Source: Deltaproteobacteria bacterium
GTDB taxonomy: Bacteria > Bdellovibrionota > Bdellovibrionia > Bdellovibrionales > Bdellovibrionaceae
DNA length: 64,000 nt
Assembly (NCBI GenBank): GCA_017302835.1
Contig: JAFLCC010000005.1
Location: 186,001 to 250,000, forward strand
Reading direction: 5' to 3'
Each line of letters begins with the position of its first letter. The stretch's first letter is position 1. This document shows, in pieces, positions 46,101 to 54,416 of the stretch. Below the pieces are notes generated by a model. The model saw only the letters and a program-made list of their open reading frames with translations, was not told the DNA's origin and ran no database searches. Position numbers and translations under genes: made by a program.

Positions 46101-46762
46101 TTTTTATTCCACAGAGAGAATCCCCCTGAATAAAAAGACCTTTCACTGAAGGTATCTGCGGTAGGTCCTAAAATAAAATCCTCTTTTAAATGTTCATTTA
46201 TAGTGAAAGAATAAACTGGCAATAATTTGATGCTCCGGTTAGCTGGGTTAAAGCCTGAAGATAAATAGATTTTAAATTTTTCTTTTTCAGTAAGAATGTC
46301 GGCCAGCTTAAAAGCATTTTCAATTAAGATCAATATTGCATTGGCAATAATATAAAAATCAATGATTCGGTTTTCATGAAAAAGGCTATTTAAGAAACTA
46401 GCTAACTTTGTATTTTCTTTTAAAACCGCTGGATTGACATATTTTTCAAAGTCTGGTGGTAAGAAACCTTGGGGCAACAAACCAGTTATTCCAAAATTGA
46501 AAATTTCAAAAATATTATAGGTATTTCCATTCGCAAAATGAAAAAGGAGAGTGTTTGCAAGCCTCAGAGTATCGAGTCTATAGTAGGAATTCTTACTTGA
46601 AATATATGCTTTCCTTAGATGAGAGACATTTTCAATTTCATTGTAAAAAGGGTAGGATTGTAGATGGAATTTTTCTTCGATAATGTAGGAGCTTAGATCC
46701 TTAAGGTTTGCTCTATTGTCATTTGGTATATTAAGACTTATAAATTGCAGCTTGTTGTACAT
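43127..46762 (-). CDS. SNF2-family helicase-like ATPase
   Basis: A DNA-dependent ATPase/translocase of about 1,211 residues. The C-terminal third is the SNF2 engine: LKPYQIEGIQWV, Walker A in ADDMGLGKTLQT (~residue 762), Walker B VIVFDEAQYLKN (~869), ALTGTPLEN, then the second RecA lobe with DRVHRLGQTKNVEVYRLI. The ~740-residue N-terminal part is unrecognised. ATG 46762 is chosen because GGGAG lies upstream and MYNKLQFISLN begins the conserved-looking part; the frame itself opens at 46843. It could be a stand-alone chromatin-remodeller-like enzyme. Such genes also occur in defence islands, and a Wadjet operon lies 2 kb away on the other strand, but there is no direct link. Confidence 0.9.
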   Translation of the reverse strand: MYNKLQFISLNIPNDNRANLKDLSSYIIEEKFHLQSYPFYNEIENVSHLRKAYISSKNSYYRLDTLRLANTLLFHFANGNTYNIFEIFNFGITGLLPQGFLPPDFEKYVNPAVLKENTKLASFLNSLFHENRIIDFYIIANAILILIENAFKLADILTEKEKFKIYLSSGFNPANRSIKLLPVYSFTINEHLKEDFILGPTADTFSERSFYSGGFSLWNKNTNPFVPENLYFINNSFYNLDTKELTIIPILSTENKIRNQLNYWDFDPDMDSETAEQSGNIRIQKFTNLNPILSWLNKEKISYEYSNSPQLISSNKAHPVLSLNTLKSPHELTFAIKVSSDLNSFYLMNFLEDIRFFSQGFLDGMSAFFYEDRSELASGKKNFKREMDLKFLRHRGIASLILLETMNYYLGDPSSDGTSIKSEDELIEFLNVKCAVLLKVDGLPLKMIISKKVYSYLKSSILHILERLNLAPMTFTSPGEVIILENEKIIVAQFAKVILESYLSIDKGMASIKVSLKENETLIKSLFQKNTDILLLNDKESSSLAKTISKYLRKEQFHKIELEPKHGMELLKQIPYLLSKGWQIAYDDHDVVTLTADEVTTSIEFNDDNLDWFELHPKIFFNGMNVNIDEFKFQDSMGMVLFKGKYYLLDPKTLPKMKSLERFWKKISNKKNTPGHGEKKEFYRLPKSEILELLSLHHRGVKVESSSALWNKILNYYLNLNAQKNDLFINKKLTKILKPYQIEGIQWVNDLFNLQLGGILADDMGLGKTLQTLSFFEHLSKLDLISSTHASGKLNLILMPTSLVFNWIHEAKKFTPNLNLIHFNSQKKEIILKELCENTKKSVHVLITYGVLCENIEILKKIKWQVIVFDEAQYLKNISSYRATCARQLHGDFKLALTGTPLENNYMEFYSIADLILPGCLGQYETFNQIYGVGKNLTKEDLEDLKLKIKPILLRRTKDKLNIHLPQKHEKSIVLEFEKEQLEIYKKLALSHNDQINELLLSQGEGKSQLAMLTALLRLRQTCSDPNNLPKIFYNKVSPKLEHLIDSIKELIENNQSVLIFTQFLTTLERIHSLLKEAGICCLVINGAIPQNKRKMILEEFDKSEQPMVLAMTLKTGGVGLNLTKASTVFHVEPWWNPAVENQATDRVHRLGQTKNVEVYRLIMKNSVEEKIESLKSRKKGYFDSLFSESEDITTSVSGRLTKEDFLFLIQ

Positions 46763-46990
46763 TCTCGTCTCCCAAGGCCTTCTTCTAGACAATGTTTGAC
46801 AGAATGTCCAAAATAATCTCAGATGCCCCATATTAACGATCAAAATTCGGGAGGCCTTTAAGCAGCAAGGTTCTTGATTTAGTTTAGAGAAATGAAAACT
46901 ATTTCTAGCTAGGCGATAGAACCGAAGTTATTCACCATCAGCAGTTCTCTTGTCTTTAACTAAAACGATACGGAAAGGCCAATTAAAGTT

Positions 46991-47611
46991 CTAAAATTCT
47001 TTTTTTTTGATAATCAATTCTTCGATGTTTTTAAGTCTTCTCTCCACTTCGATTTCTAATCGATCTTGACGCTTGTAAAGCTGATCATAGCCTTCAAGAA
47101 CGAATCGATTTCTGGCATTTTGCTCTTCCATAAGTACAGCCATTCTGTGAACTTCAGCTAATACTTTATCAAGTTTTGATTCAATTGTATTAAATCTCGC
47201 ATCGATTTCACTGAATCTAGCTTCCATTTTGTTAAACCTTGCATCAATTTCGCTGAATCGGGCTTCCATTTTGTTGAACCTTGCATCAATGTCGCTGAAT
47301 CGAGCTTCCATCTTGTTGAATCTGGCATCGATGGAAGCAAAGCGGGCGTCGATTTTGTGAAATTTTGAGCTAAGTCTTTTTTCTGTAGATTTAATTTCTA
47401 GCTTCAATTCTTTTTCTAAATGAAAAAACATTCCTTGAGTAGCAACTAATTTTTTTGAATCCAAAATTGGAGATAGGGATTTTGGAGTTGCTTTCTTTTT
47501 ACTTGTTTTTAAGGAGTTCATTTTTTTCATTAATTTAGGAGCTTCTTTTTTAGAATTTTTTTCTTTAGATTTCTTTATTTTCTTCGGATCGGTTTTCATA
47601 TAAGGTGCCAT
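46991..47611 (-). CDS. Coiled-coil protein with 14-residue repeats
   Basis: 206 residues. The first ~50 are Lys-rich (KKIKKSKEKNSKKEAPK, MKKMNSLKTSKKK), followed by a long predicted coiled coil. Its middle repeats a 14-residue unit, IDARFNKMEARFSE, about four times (two heptads each; 42-bp repeats in DNA near 47190-47350). A charged helical tail follows. The pattern is seen in phage-fibre-like and DUF1640-like proteins, but no function can be given. The start codon lies inside an inverted repeat (47597-47630). ATG 47599 is an alternative start. Confidence 0.75.
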   Translation of the reverse strand: MAPYMKTDPKKIKKSKEKNSKKEAPKLMKKMNSLKTSKKKATPKSLSPILDSKKLVATQGMFFHLEKELKLEIKSTEKRLSSKFHKIDARFASIDARFNKMEARFSDIDARFNKMEARFSEIDARFNKMEARFSEIDARFNTIESKLDKVLAEVHRMAVLMEEQNARNRFVLEGYDQLYKRQDRLEIEVERRLKNIEELIIKKKEF

Positions 47612-47630
47612 GCATTGGCTACCTTATATG
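47597..47630. promoter_or_regulatory. Inverted repeat across the start of the coiled-coil gene
   Basis: CATATAAGGT (47597-47606) and ACCTTATATG (47621-47630) are perfect complements, 14 bases apart, with a partly symmetric centre (GCCATGCATTGGC). The start codon is in the centre and the likely ribosome site in one arm. Hence either a repressor site or a translational hairpin is plausible. Confidence 0.5.
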
Positions 47631-47676
47631 GATTGGGTATTTTATTGCAAGATTAAAAAAGGATTGTTGCGGTTGT

Positions 47677-48510
47677 TTATTTTTCCTTCATTTGTTTCGC
47701 GTTAAGATTGATCCATTTTCTAAAAGGCATCACTTTCGTGTATATAGAATAGCCTTCACAGTCTTTGTCATTCGGGCCATAACCTCGGCTGGTAATACCC
47801 CAATAGAGAAGCTTGCCATCAGCTAACTTCACGAAGGCAGGTCCTCCAGAATCTCCATGGCAGGCGCCCTTTTGATTCGTTTGATCAATTAATATTTCTG
47901 TCTCGCTGAAACTGGCTTCTTTTATTTTAGCCTCAACTGCTCTTAAAATTCCAGCTCCTGAGTTATCCTCGCCATCCTTGATTCCATAGCCAGCCAGTTC
48001 AACTGTTTGATTGTTTTGGAATCTGTAGGAGCTGGGTAAGAGATTGACCTTTTCATAGCCGCTCGGAAGTCCACCCTTAAAGTAAATAATTCCGATATCA
48101 AAGGCATTTTTGCTTTGACTGCTTTTATTCCAGTAGGGATGAATTTGGTAGCTAGAAATGGAACGTAGTTTTTTATCTGAGGTTTTTAAGGAAAATGAAA
48201 TTTTAATTTCTTCCGGAGCACCTGACAAGCAGTGGGCCGCAGTTAAGAGAAATTCTTCTGTCAAAATACTTGCGGTGCAAAGAGTGCCTTGCTGAGTGTT
48301 AACGATGCTGACCACATAGTTATCAATCGCTTCTTTCTTCTTTACTTTTTCTCCTCCAATAATTAAATTTCTTTCATCGTCGGGAATAAAATCATCTGTC
48401 TCTGCAGTTTTTATAATGGGTTCAGGTTGGGCTGGGCTATCCGAGTTATCCTGGTGGCGGTCACAGGCTTGGAAAAATATTGACAGGATGATAACAAATA
48501 AAATTTTCAT
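47677..48510 (-). CDS. Trypsin-like serine protease lipoprotein (S1 family)
   Basis: 277 residues. The signal peptide MKILFVIILSIFFQAC has lipobox FQAC, so it is likely a lipid-anchored exported protease. The S1 features are IIGGEKV (activation-site-like N-terminus), LLTAAHCL (catalytic His), AFDIGIIYF (catalytic Asp), and KGACHGDSGGPAF (catalytic Ser with the GDSGGP motif). A pair of further cysteines (CEGYSIYTKV...) fits S1 disulfides. AGGAG precedes ATG. The secretion pattern fits a predatory or scavenging lifestyle. No operon partners. Confidence 0.9.
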   Translation of the reverse strand: MKILFVIILSIFFQACDRHQDNSDSPAQPEPIIKTAETDDFIPDDERNLIIGGEKVKKKEAIDNYVVSIVNTQQGTLCTASILTEEFLLTAAHCLSGAPEEIKISFSLKTSDKKLRSISSYQIHPYWNKSSQSKNAFDIGIIYFKGGLPSGYEKVNLLPSSYRFQNNQTVELAGYGIKDGEDNSGAGILRAVEAKIKEASFSETEILIDQTNQKGACHGDSGGPAFVKLADGKLLYWGITSRGYGPNDKDCEGYSIYTKVMPFRKWINLNAKQMKEK

Positions 48511-48720
48511 AGAAACTCCTTTTTTTATTATAGATTGAATGCAAGGTCGAGGACTCGATCAGGATGGTTTTAAATAGCCCTTGAATCTTTAGGAATTCAC
48601 ATCTCGAAAGTCAGACTCTTCCATGGTGTTATCCGCTATCCCATAATAGTCTGAAATTAGTATGAGATATCAAAATCCGGATGCGGAAAATGAATTCCAA
48701 CGATAATTCATATTATTGAT

Positions 48721-50283
48721 TTGACCAAAGTATGGAAATTGAATAGCTCTAGGTGGCCGGTGCAAAATACTAATGATTTATTAAATTCTAAGTTTAATCA
48801 GGAGCAGCTGGATAATTTATTCAGTCATCATCCTTACATTTTGCTTTTGCAAAAGGATGATTGGAAAGAATATGCGATCATCATTCAGGATCTTTATGAG
48901 ATACTTGAAGACGAGAATTCAAAATTACCAGTTGAGGTTTTTAAGACTTATTTAATAAAGTTTTATACGGGGAAAAAAAATCAAAGTATTGAGAATAAAA
49001 TTCATCAATTCTTTTTAATGACCATTGGTGAGTTGAAGGTTTTTAAAGACACTCACGATAGTCACGGTCAAAGGTATATTGAAACGACTCGTTCTGGAAG
49101 GCTGTTACTTCAATGGCTGAAAAGCTTGCTCAATCAACGAACAAAATATTCGGGGACAGGGGCAGAGACCTTACTGGGCTCATTGAACGATATTTTGGTA
49201 AGTCGAAAGCAGTTAAGCCAGGAGGAAGCTCTAGAGCATCATTCTGAAAGGATAAAAAAATACCAAGAAGACATAAAGAAAATCAAAACTCAGGGCGTTC
49301 AATTTGCGGAGCTATTGCCAATACCTCATTCTAATGAAGCTCTTTTTAACCAAGCTGATGAAGCTGCTAATCAAATATTGGCAGCCGTAGAAGATGTGAA
49401 ATTGGCCATAGAGAAGGAACGTCAAGAGCTGTCAAAAAGTTATTTCGAAGGACGACGGAGTGCTGGAAAGAACCTAAATGCCATCACCGAATTTTATGAA
49501 GGATTATATAAATCGCCTGAGTATATCAGTTATGAGCAGGCAAAAAACTTACTTTCCTTTTTAAATAATTATGGGAATCGGTTTCGAATTAAAAATGTAG
49601 ATCGTATTTTAAATGAAATAAAAAATAAAAAATTGATAGAAGAACATGAAATTAAAAAATCATCTTTAAAAAATTTCAATCAACATTTTTCAAATTCAGA
49701 TTTAAATATTCAAGACAAGATCAGGGCGCAAATTAAGATACTCCAACAACAGGTCACTTATGCCATGTCCACAGATGTGATGGGATTGCAGGGAACGTTA
49801 AAAGAAATATTAAAACTATCATTTCAGAATAAAAATGATTTCTTGGATTATTTTGTCAGTCATCCGAGCCAAATAAAATTAACTTCGGACTTTGACATGG
49901 GCGGGGTGACTCCCTTTTTGTTTGAAATTCCTGTAGAATCTGAATCGCAAAAAATCTTTTCAGAAGAGCTCAATGCTGATGAAGAAAAAGACTTGATTTT
50001 GGCATTGCTGCAAGCTGAGGAGATTACTCTGCAACAGGTTCTTCTTAAATTTGACAGTGAATTTAAAAAGAACCCCAAATTGAAACTCTCTGAATATCCC
50101 TTTCAATTTGGGATAGCTGAATACTATGTACTTTGTGATATTTCACTTTTTAATGAACGGTTTGAGTCTTATTCTAAAGATTTTTTTGATCTCCAATTAA
50201 CTACAAAAGTAGGTGATTTTGTTTTGCGAAAAGTTCCTGACGGGCAATTTAAATTATCATTAGATGTGGATTTGAAAAATTAA
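48721..50283 (+). CDS. jetA: Wadjet system protein JetA (DUF3375-like, kleisin/MukF-like)
   Basis: First gene of a four-gene Wadjet operon, which recognises and cleaves circular plasmid DNA. JetA is the MukF-like subunit joining JetB to the JetC motor. The 520-residue length and mostly helical content, with a long coiled part around residues 180-260, fit. The winged-helix-like N-terminus has SRWPVQNTNDLLNSKFNQEQL. Its identity rests largely on context, since the three genes that follow are clear JetB/C/D. The start is a TTG at 48721: upstream in-frame codons give no ATG before the stop at 48691, and no good ribosome site is seen, so the true start may differ by a few codons. Confidence 0.8.
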   Translation: MTKVWKLNSSRWPVQNTNDLLNSKFNQEQLDNLFSHHPYILLLQKDDWKEYAIIIQDLYEILEDENSKLPVEVFKTYLIKFYTGKKNQSIENKIHQFFLMTIGELKVFKDTHDSHGQRYIETTRSGRLLLQWLKSLLNQRTKYSGTGAETLLGSLNDILVSRKQLSQEEALEHHSERIKKYQEDIKKIKTQGVQFAELLPIPHSNEALFNQADEAANQILAAVEDVKLAIEKERQELSKSYFEGRRSAGKNLNAITEFYEGLYKSPEYISYEQAKNLLSFLNNYGNRFRIKNVDRILNEIKNKKLIEEHEIKKSSLKNFNQHFSNSDLNIQDKIRAQIKILQQQVTYAMSTDVMGLQGTLKEILKLSFQNKNDFLDYFVSHPSQIKLTSDFDMGGVTPFLFEIPVESESQKIFSEELNADEEKDLILALLQAEEITLQQVLLKFDSEFKKNPKLKLSEYPFQFGIAEYYVLCDISLFNERFESYSKDFFDLQLTTKVGDFVLRKVPDGQFKLSLDVDLKN

Positions 50284-50319
50284 AATGAAAGACGTCAAAA
50301 GTATGATAGGAAAAAAAAG

Positions 50320-50928
50320 ATGGAAATAAGTAAAAGTCAATTACTACTGGCCGGAGCTTTGAGACGGCTATTTAAGAATCGCTATTTGTTAAAAAATAGA
50401 AATGAAAAATGGTATCAAACCATAATAGATTTACGTGAATTGATTCAAAAATCTTTAGATAGTTTTTTGATTCAATTAGAAATAAATGAATCGCTTGGAG
50501 TGGCTTATTTGAAGCCAATAAATGATTCGATTGAGGATCTGGTTCAATATCAAATCGGTCGAAGCAAGGTATTGTCACCTCTGGCAACGGCCTTACTGAT
50601 TAAACTCAGGTATGATCGGCTTCAATTTATTTTAAATCCGACACCGGAAGGTGCGGCTTTGGTTAGGCTAGAAGAGTTAAAAGAGTATTTAATCCAGTTT
50701 GATAATTCTAAAATGGATAGTCAGTTTGAAAAAAATTACCGTAGGGCCATCGATGATATGCTTCAATTAGAGGTTTTGTTTGAGACAAAAGAAAATAGTG
50801 AGTTGTTTGAAATTTCTCCTCTATGTGAAATTTTGATGAGTTTAGATGATTTACAACAACGAAAAACCCAAATGGAAACTTATTTTCAACATTATAAAAA
50901 TAAATCTTCTCAAGAGGTCCCATGTTAG
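50320..50928 (+). CDS. jetB: Wadjet system protein JetB (DUF4194, MukE-like)
   Basis: 202 residues, the usual size for the MukE-like Jet subunit, which binds JetA and DNA. It shows two winged-helix-like helical domains; the ESLGVAYLKPI...LATALLIKLRYDR stretch is a typical DUF4194 feature. An AGGAAAAAAAAG ribosome site precedes ATG. It overlaps the start of jetC by 7 bases, so expression is coupled. Confidence 0.85.
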   Translation: MEISKSQLLLAGALRRLFKNRYLLKNRNEKWYQTIIDLRELIQKSLDSFLIQLEINESLGVAYLKPINDSIEDLVQYQIGRSKVLSPLATALLIKLRYDRLQFILNPTPEGAALVRLEELKEYLIQFDNSKMDSQFEKNYRRAIDDMLQLEVLFETKENSELFEISPLCEILMSLDDLQQRKTQMETYFQHYKNKSSQEVPC

Positions 50929-53900
50929 ACAACGGCTATAGTTTATCACGAGTTGAAATTTTAAACTGGGGAAATTTTTATGGATATCAAAAGTTTCAGC
51001 TTAAAGACTTGTCAGATGATGGTTTGTTATTTGCTCCCCCAGCTGCAAGTGCCATACTTGGCGTAAATGGTTCTGGGAAATCAACATTGATTGATGGGAT
51101 CATGATCACTCTGCTTCCCTTTGAGAACTCCCTAAAATTGGGTGTGACCAATGATCTCGAAGTAGGTTCTGGCGGTGGGCGAACTATCAAAGATTATGTT
51201 CTCGGAAAACATTCCTCAACCCACTCTTCTATCGGAACGCTCCATGGTCAAGCGGGATATGGGCGAAAAGATGGGTGTTCCATTTTTATGCTGGTTTTTC
51301 AGCATAACAGAAATGTGAATAAATTTATAACTCTTGGCAGGATTTGGTGGTTTCAGAATTATCAAGTCAATGAGACTCATTTGGCATTTATAGGTTATGA
51401 TCCACTAAGTTTAAATCAGTTTCTTGTTAATAATGAAAGTCCGAAAAATTCAAAAATATTTCGCAATCTTTTAAAAGAGACTTTTCCACATTTTCAGGTT
51501 TACGATGTGATGCAAAGCTATTTTACCGCTTTAAGCAGTAGCTTTGGAAATATTAGCAAAGAAGATTTAAAGATCTTAAACCGCGCTTTTTATGTGAAAT
51601 CAATTTCGCAGATCGATCAGTTTATTCGAGAAAATATGCTTCTGGAGCAAGAAAATCCTCATTTAGAAAGGCTTTTAGAAAATGTTAGAAACGGTAAGGA
51701 AATCGCACTGGCTATTCAGAGTTGTGAAAGAAAAATCATCCTTATCGAAAAAATACTCAGGAATCTTGATAAATTAAAACTTTGTCTTGAAAAGAAAAAG
51801 GAATTTGATCAACAATTGCAACTTAGTAGTTATTACGCGAATTGGATTGATATTGAAAAATCTAAAGAAACCATAGCCAAACTAAAAGCTGAGGTTGAAA
51901 ATCTGGAACGACAATATCCCATCGTACAAAAAGAAGTATTAGAAATCGAAAACACTCACAAACAACTTCAAGTCCAAATTTCACAAAATGATTTGGAATC
52001 ACGATTGCAGAAAATGGATATTGAATTACAATATTTAAATCAAAATTTAACTCAACTAGATGGTGAGATTGAAAAAAAATGGTTAGAAGCAAAGCAGTTA
52101 AATTTGAAATTACCAAATTTTAAAATCGAAAAAGAAATGGATCAATTTGCCGCCAAACTTCCTGAGATAACAAACAGTTTGGAATCTGAAATTAATTCTT
52201 ATTCTTCAGAAGTCGAATTATTACGAAATAAAAAATATAATATCGAGCTGCTATCAGAAAGTTTAAAAGCCGAGATTAAGCATTTATCCGAAACAAAGTC
52301 ACTGATTCCACATGAGTTATATTCCATTAAAGAGATGGCGTTGCAGAAATTAAAAATTCCACAGGATAAAATATTTTTTGTGGGTGAGTTGATTCAGGTT
52401 AAACCTGGATATTTGCAAAATCGTAAGGCCATTGAATCAGCTCTTTTTCCTATTTCTAGAAATATTTTAGTTCATCCAGACTATTTGAACGTTATGACAC
52501 AGTGGTTGGATCAAACGGGGTTAAAATCTGACGTCGTGGTTAAGAGAATCAGTTCTGAAGAGCTTTTATCTGCGGATAGTAGGGATAGAATAGATAAAAA
52601 CGATTCGGATGATATTCTGAAAATGATCGATTTTTTGCCTGATACCGAACATGATTTTGGTTATTACTTAAAGAAATGGTTGGAAGATGTTTTCGACTAT
52701 CAATTAGTGAGCTATAAGGATTTTAAAAACAAGCAGGGAAAGTTGGTAACATCTGAAGGTCTGGTCAAGACAGACTCTCGAACTATGAGAAAATTAAAGA
52801 GTCATTTTTCATTCTCTTTGGGATGGGATAACCAGGAACACCTAGCTTTGAAAACAAAAGAATTGGTAGAGTTACAAGAACAATATTCTCAAATTAAAAT
52901 TCAGATTGAAGTAATTAATAAATGCTGCTCGCAAGCTGAAGAAAAAAGATATTTTCTTAAGGAATTTAATCATCGGTTTCCTTTTTATCGAGAATTCCCT
53001 TCGATAACAGCAAAATTGAAAAGCCTAAGTGATGAAAAAAAGAAACTCTTAAAAGAAAATCCAGGATATGAAGAACTTAAATCTGAAGAGAACAGGCTTT
53101 ATAAATACCTGAAGGAATTGCAAAAAAAAGAAAGTCAAATACACACTCAGGTTGAAGTCCATAGAACCCAAATGGAAAAGCTGACAGTTGTCATTCCTGA
53201 AGAGGAAAATCGGCTAATGGCCTCGTTACAGCATCAGAACTTGGTTCATCTATTTCAATCAAAAGAGATTTTATTTCAGAAGTTAACAGATTTAAAACAG
53301 TATTTGTTTGAAAAGAAACTACATCGATTAGGCTATGAGGCGGATCTCAAGAAAGATTTTGATCGAATGGACATTCAGGCAGAATCGGCCAAGTCTCAGG
53401 TTTCGGAATCTTTAAATTCCTTTAAGATGACATTTGAAGATCCGAATTTGCCTTTCCTATTGCCACCAAGTCACGAGGTTTTAATTTTTGCTCAGGAGTG
53501 GGAGAAAAATCTATCGCGATTGAAAGAAACGGAATTGCCAAAGGCGCAAGAAAAATGGAAGAAATTTTTCGATCAAATATTAATAGATTCTGTTAAAGAC
53601 ATGATCAATGAAATCAAATCGAAGCTTTATGATGTCGAACAAAATATCACCTCGATAAATGAAGTGTTAAAACTGACTAATTTTGAAGATTTAATGAATG
53701 AAAAAAGATACTTGCGAATTCATTTTCATGCCTCTGTAGACGAACGAATTCGAAGGTTCAAAAAAAGCATTCAAGACATAGAAAAACTGCTTGGAGCTCA
53801 GATCAGAAATCAAATTGAAACGAATTCTGAGGTCGTGATGAAGGTGTTGGTTCCTTTTGTGGAAGAGTTTCAAAATGATTTAAATTTTAGAAATTTTGTA

Positions 53901-54416
53901 ACTGATGTGCGCAACCACTTCCATTTTGAGGTTCATTCCTTACGAAGAGCCATGCCTACAGACGAGGGGTCTTTTTTACAGGAGGATCAGAAGGAAGATC
54001 AGATTGTGGAGGTCTTCTCTGGGGCGAAGAAAGATGCGAAAAGTTCTGCGCAAACAACTCATTTGGCCTATACCTTACTGGCTTCGTGTTTGTCTTACCG
54101 ATTTAAATTCAATGACCCTCAATTTGGACAAGAGACTCCAAGAATTTTAATTTTGGATGAATTTGGCGGTAAGTTTGATAATGAAAAACCAAAAGACATT
54201 ATCAAACTTTTGGATCAAATGGGTTTTCAATCAATTTTAGTTAGTCCGATGTCCAAGGCGGATCTTTTAGCTGGATCGATCAACCAGTTGGTATTTGTAC
54301 ACAAGGTTTCTGCAACTCATTCGAAAGTGAGATCGATTCCTTGTAGCTCCAAGGAAGATTATGATCGGCTATTAAGTTCACAAAGAACGGAGCCCTTCAC
54401 TGCGGGCCCATCATGA
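50922..54416 (+). CDS. jetC: Wadjet system protein JetC (SMC/MukB-like ATPase)
   Basis: The ATP-driven motor of the anti-plasmid complex, 1,164 residues. N-terminal head: RVEILNWGNFYGYQKF and Walker A GVNGSGKST (residues 47-55). Then a long coiled coil, a hinge-like domain near residues 465-540 (KIPQDKIFFVGELIQVKP...ALFPISRNILVHPDYL), a second coiled coil, and the C-terminal head with the Walker B block ILILDEFGGKFDNEKP (~1078). An SMC-like signature region (FSGAKKDAKSSAQTTHLAYTLLASCL) precedes it. JetC is the Jet counterpart of MukB. The C-terminus overlaps the jetD start by 4 bases (ATGA). Confidence 0.92.
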   Translation: MLDNGYSLSRVEILNWGNFYGYQKFQLKDLSDDGLLFAPPAASAILGVNGSGKSTLIDGIMITLLPFENSLKLGVTNDLEVGSGGGRTIKDYVLGKHSSTHSSIGTLHGQAGYGRKDGCSIFMLVFQHNRNVNKFITLGRIWWFQNYQVNETHLAFIGYDPLSLNQFLVNNESPKNSKIFRNLLKETFPHFQVYDVMQSYFTALSSSFGNISKEDLKILNRAFYVKSISQIDQFIRENMLLEQENPHLERLLENVRNGKEIALAIQSCERKIILIEKILRNLDKLKLCLEKKKEFDQQLQLSSYYANWIDIEKSKETIAKLKAEVENLERQYPIVQKEVLEIENTHKQLQVQISQNDLESRLQKMDIELQYLNQNLTQLDGEIEKKWLEAKQLNLKLPNFKIEKEMDQFAAKLPEITNSLESEINSYSSEVELLRNKKYNIELLSESLKAEIKHLSETKSLIPHELYSIKEMALQKLKIPQDKIFFVGELIQVKPGYLQNRKAIESALFPISRNILVHPDYLNVMTQWLDQTGLKSDVVVKRISSEELLSADSRDRIDKNDSDDILKMIDFLPDTEHDFGYYLKKWLEDVFDYQLVSYKDFKNKQGKLVTSEGLVKTDSRTMRKLKSHFSFSLGWDNQEHLALKTKELVELQEQYSQIKIQIEVINKCCSQAEEKRYFLKEFNHRFPFYREFPSITAKLKSLSDEKKKLLKENPGYEELKSEENRLYKYLKELQKKESQIHTQVEVHRTQMEKLTVVIPEEENRLMASLQHQNLVHLFQSKEILFQKLTDLKQYLFEKKLHRLGYEADLKKDFDRMDIQAESAKSQVSESLNSFKMTFEDPNLPFLLPPSHEVLIFAQEWEKNLSRLKETELPKAQEKWKKFFDQILIDSVKDMINEIKSKLYDVEQNITSINEVLKLTNFEDLMNEKRYLRIHFHASVDERIRRFKKSIQDIEKLLGAQIRNQIETNSEVVMKVLVPFVEEFQNDLNFRNFVTDVRNHFHFEVHSLRRAMPTDEGSFLQEDQKEDQIVEVFSGAKKDAKSSAQTTHLAYTLLASCLSYRFKFNDPQFGQETPRILILDEFGGKFDNEKPKDIIKLLDQMGFQSILVSPMSKADLLAGSINQLVFVHKVSATHSKVRSIPCSSKEDYDRLLSSQRTEPFTAGPS

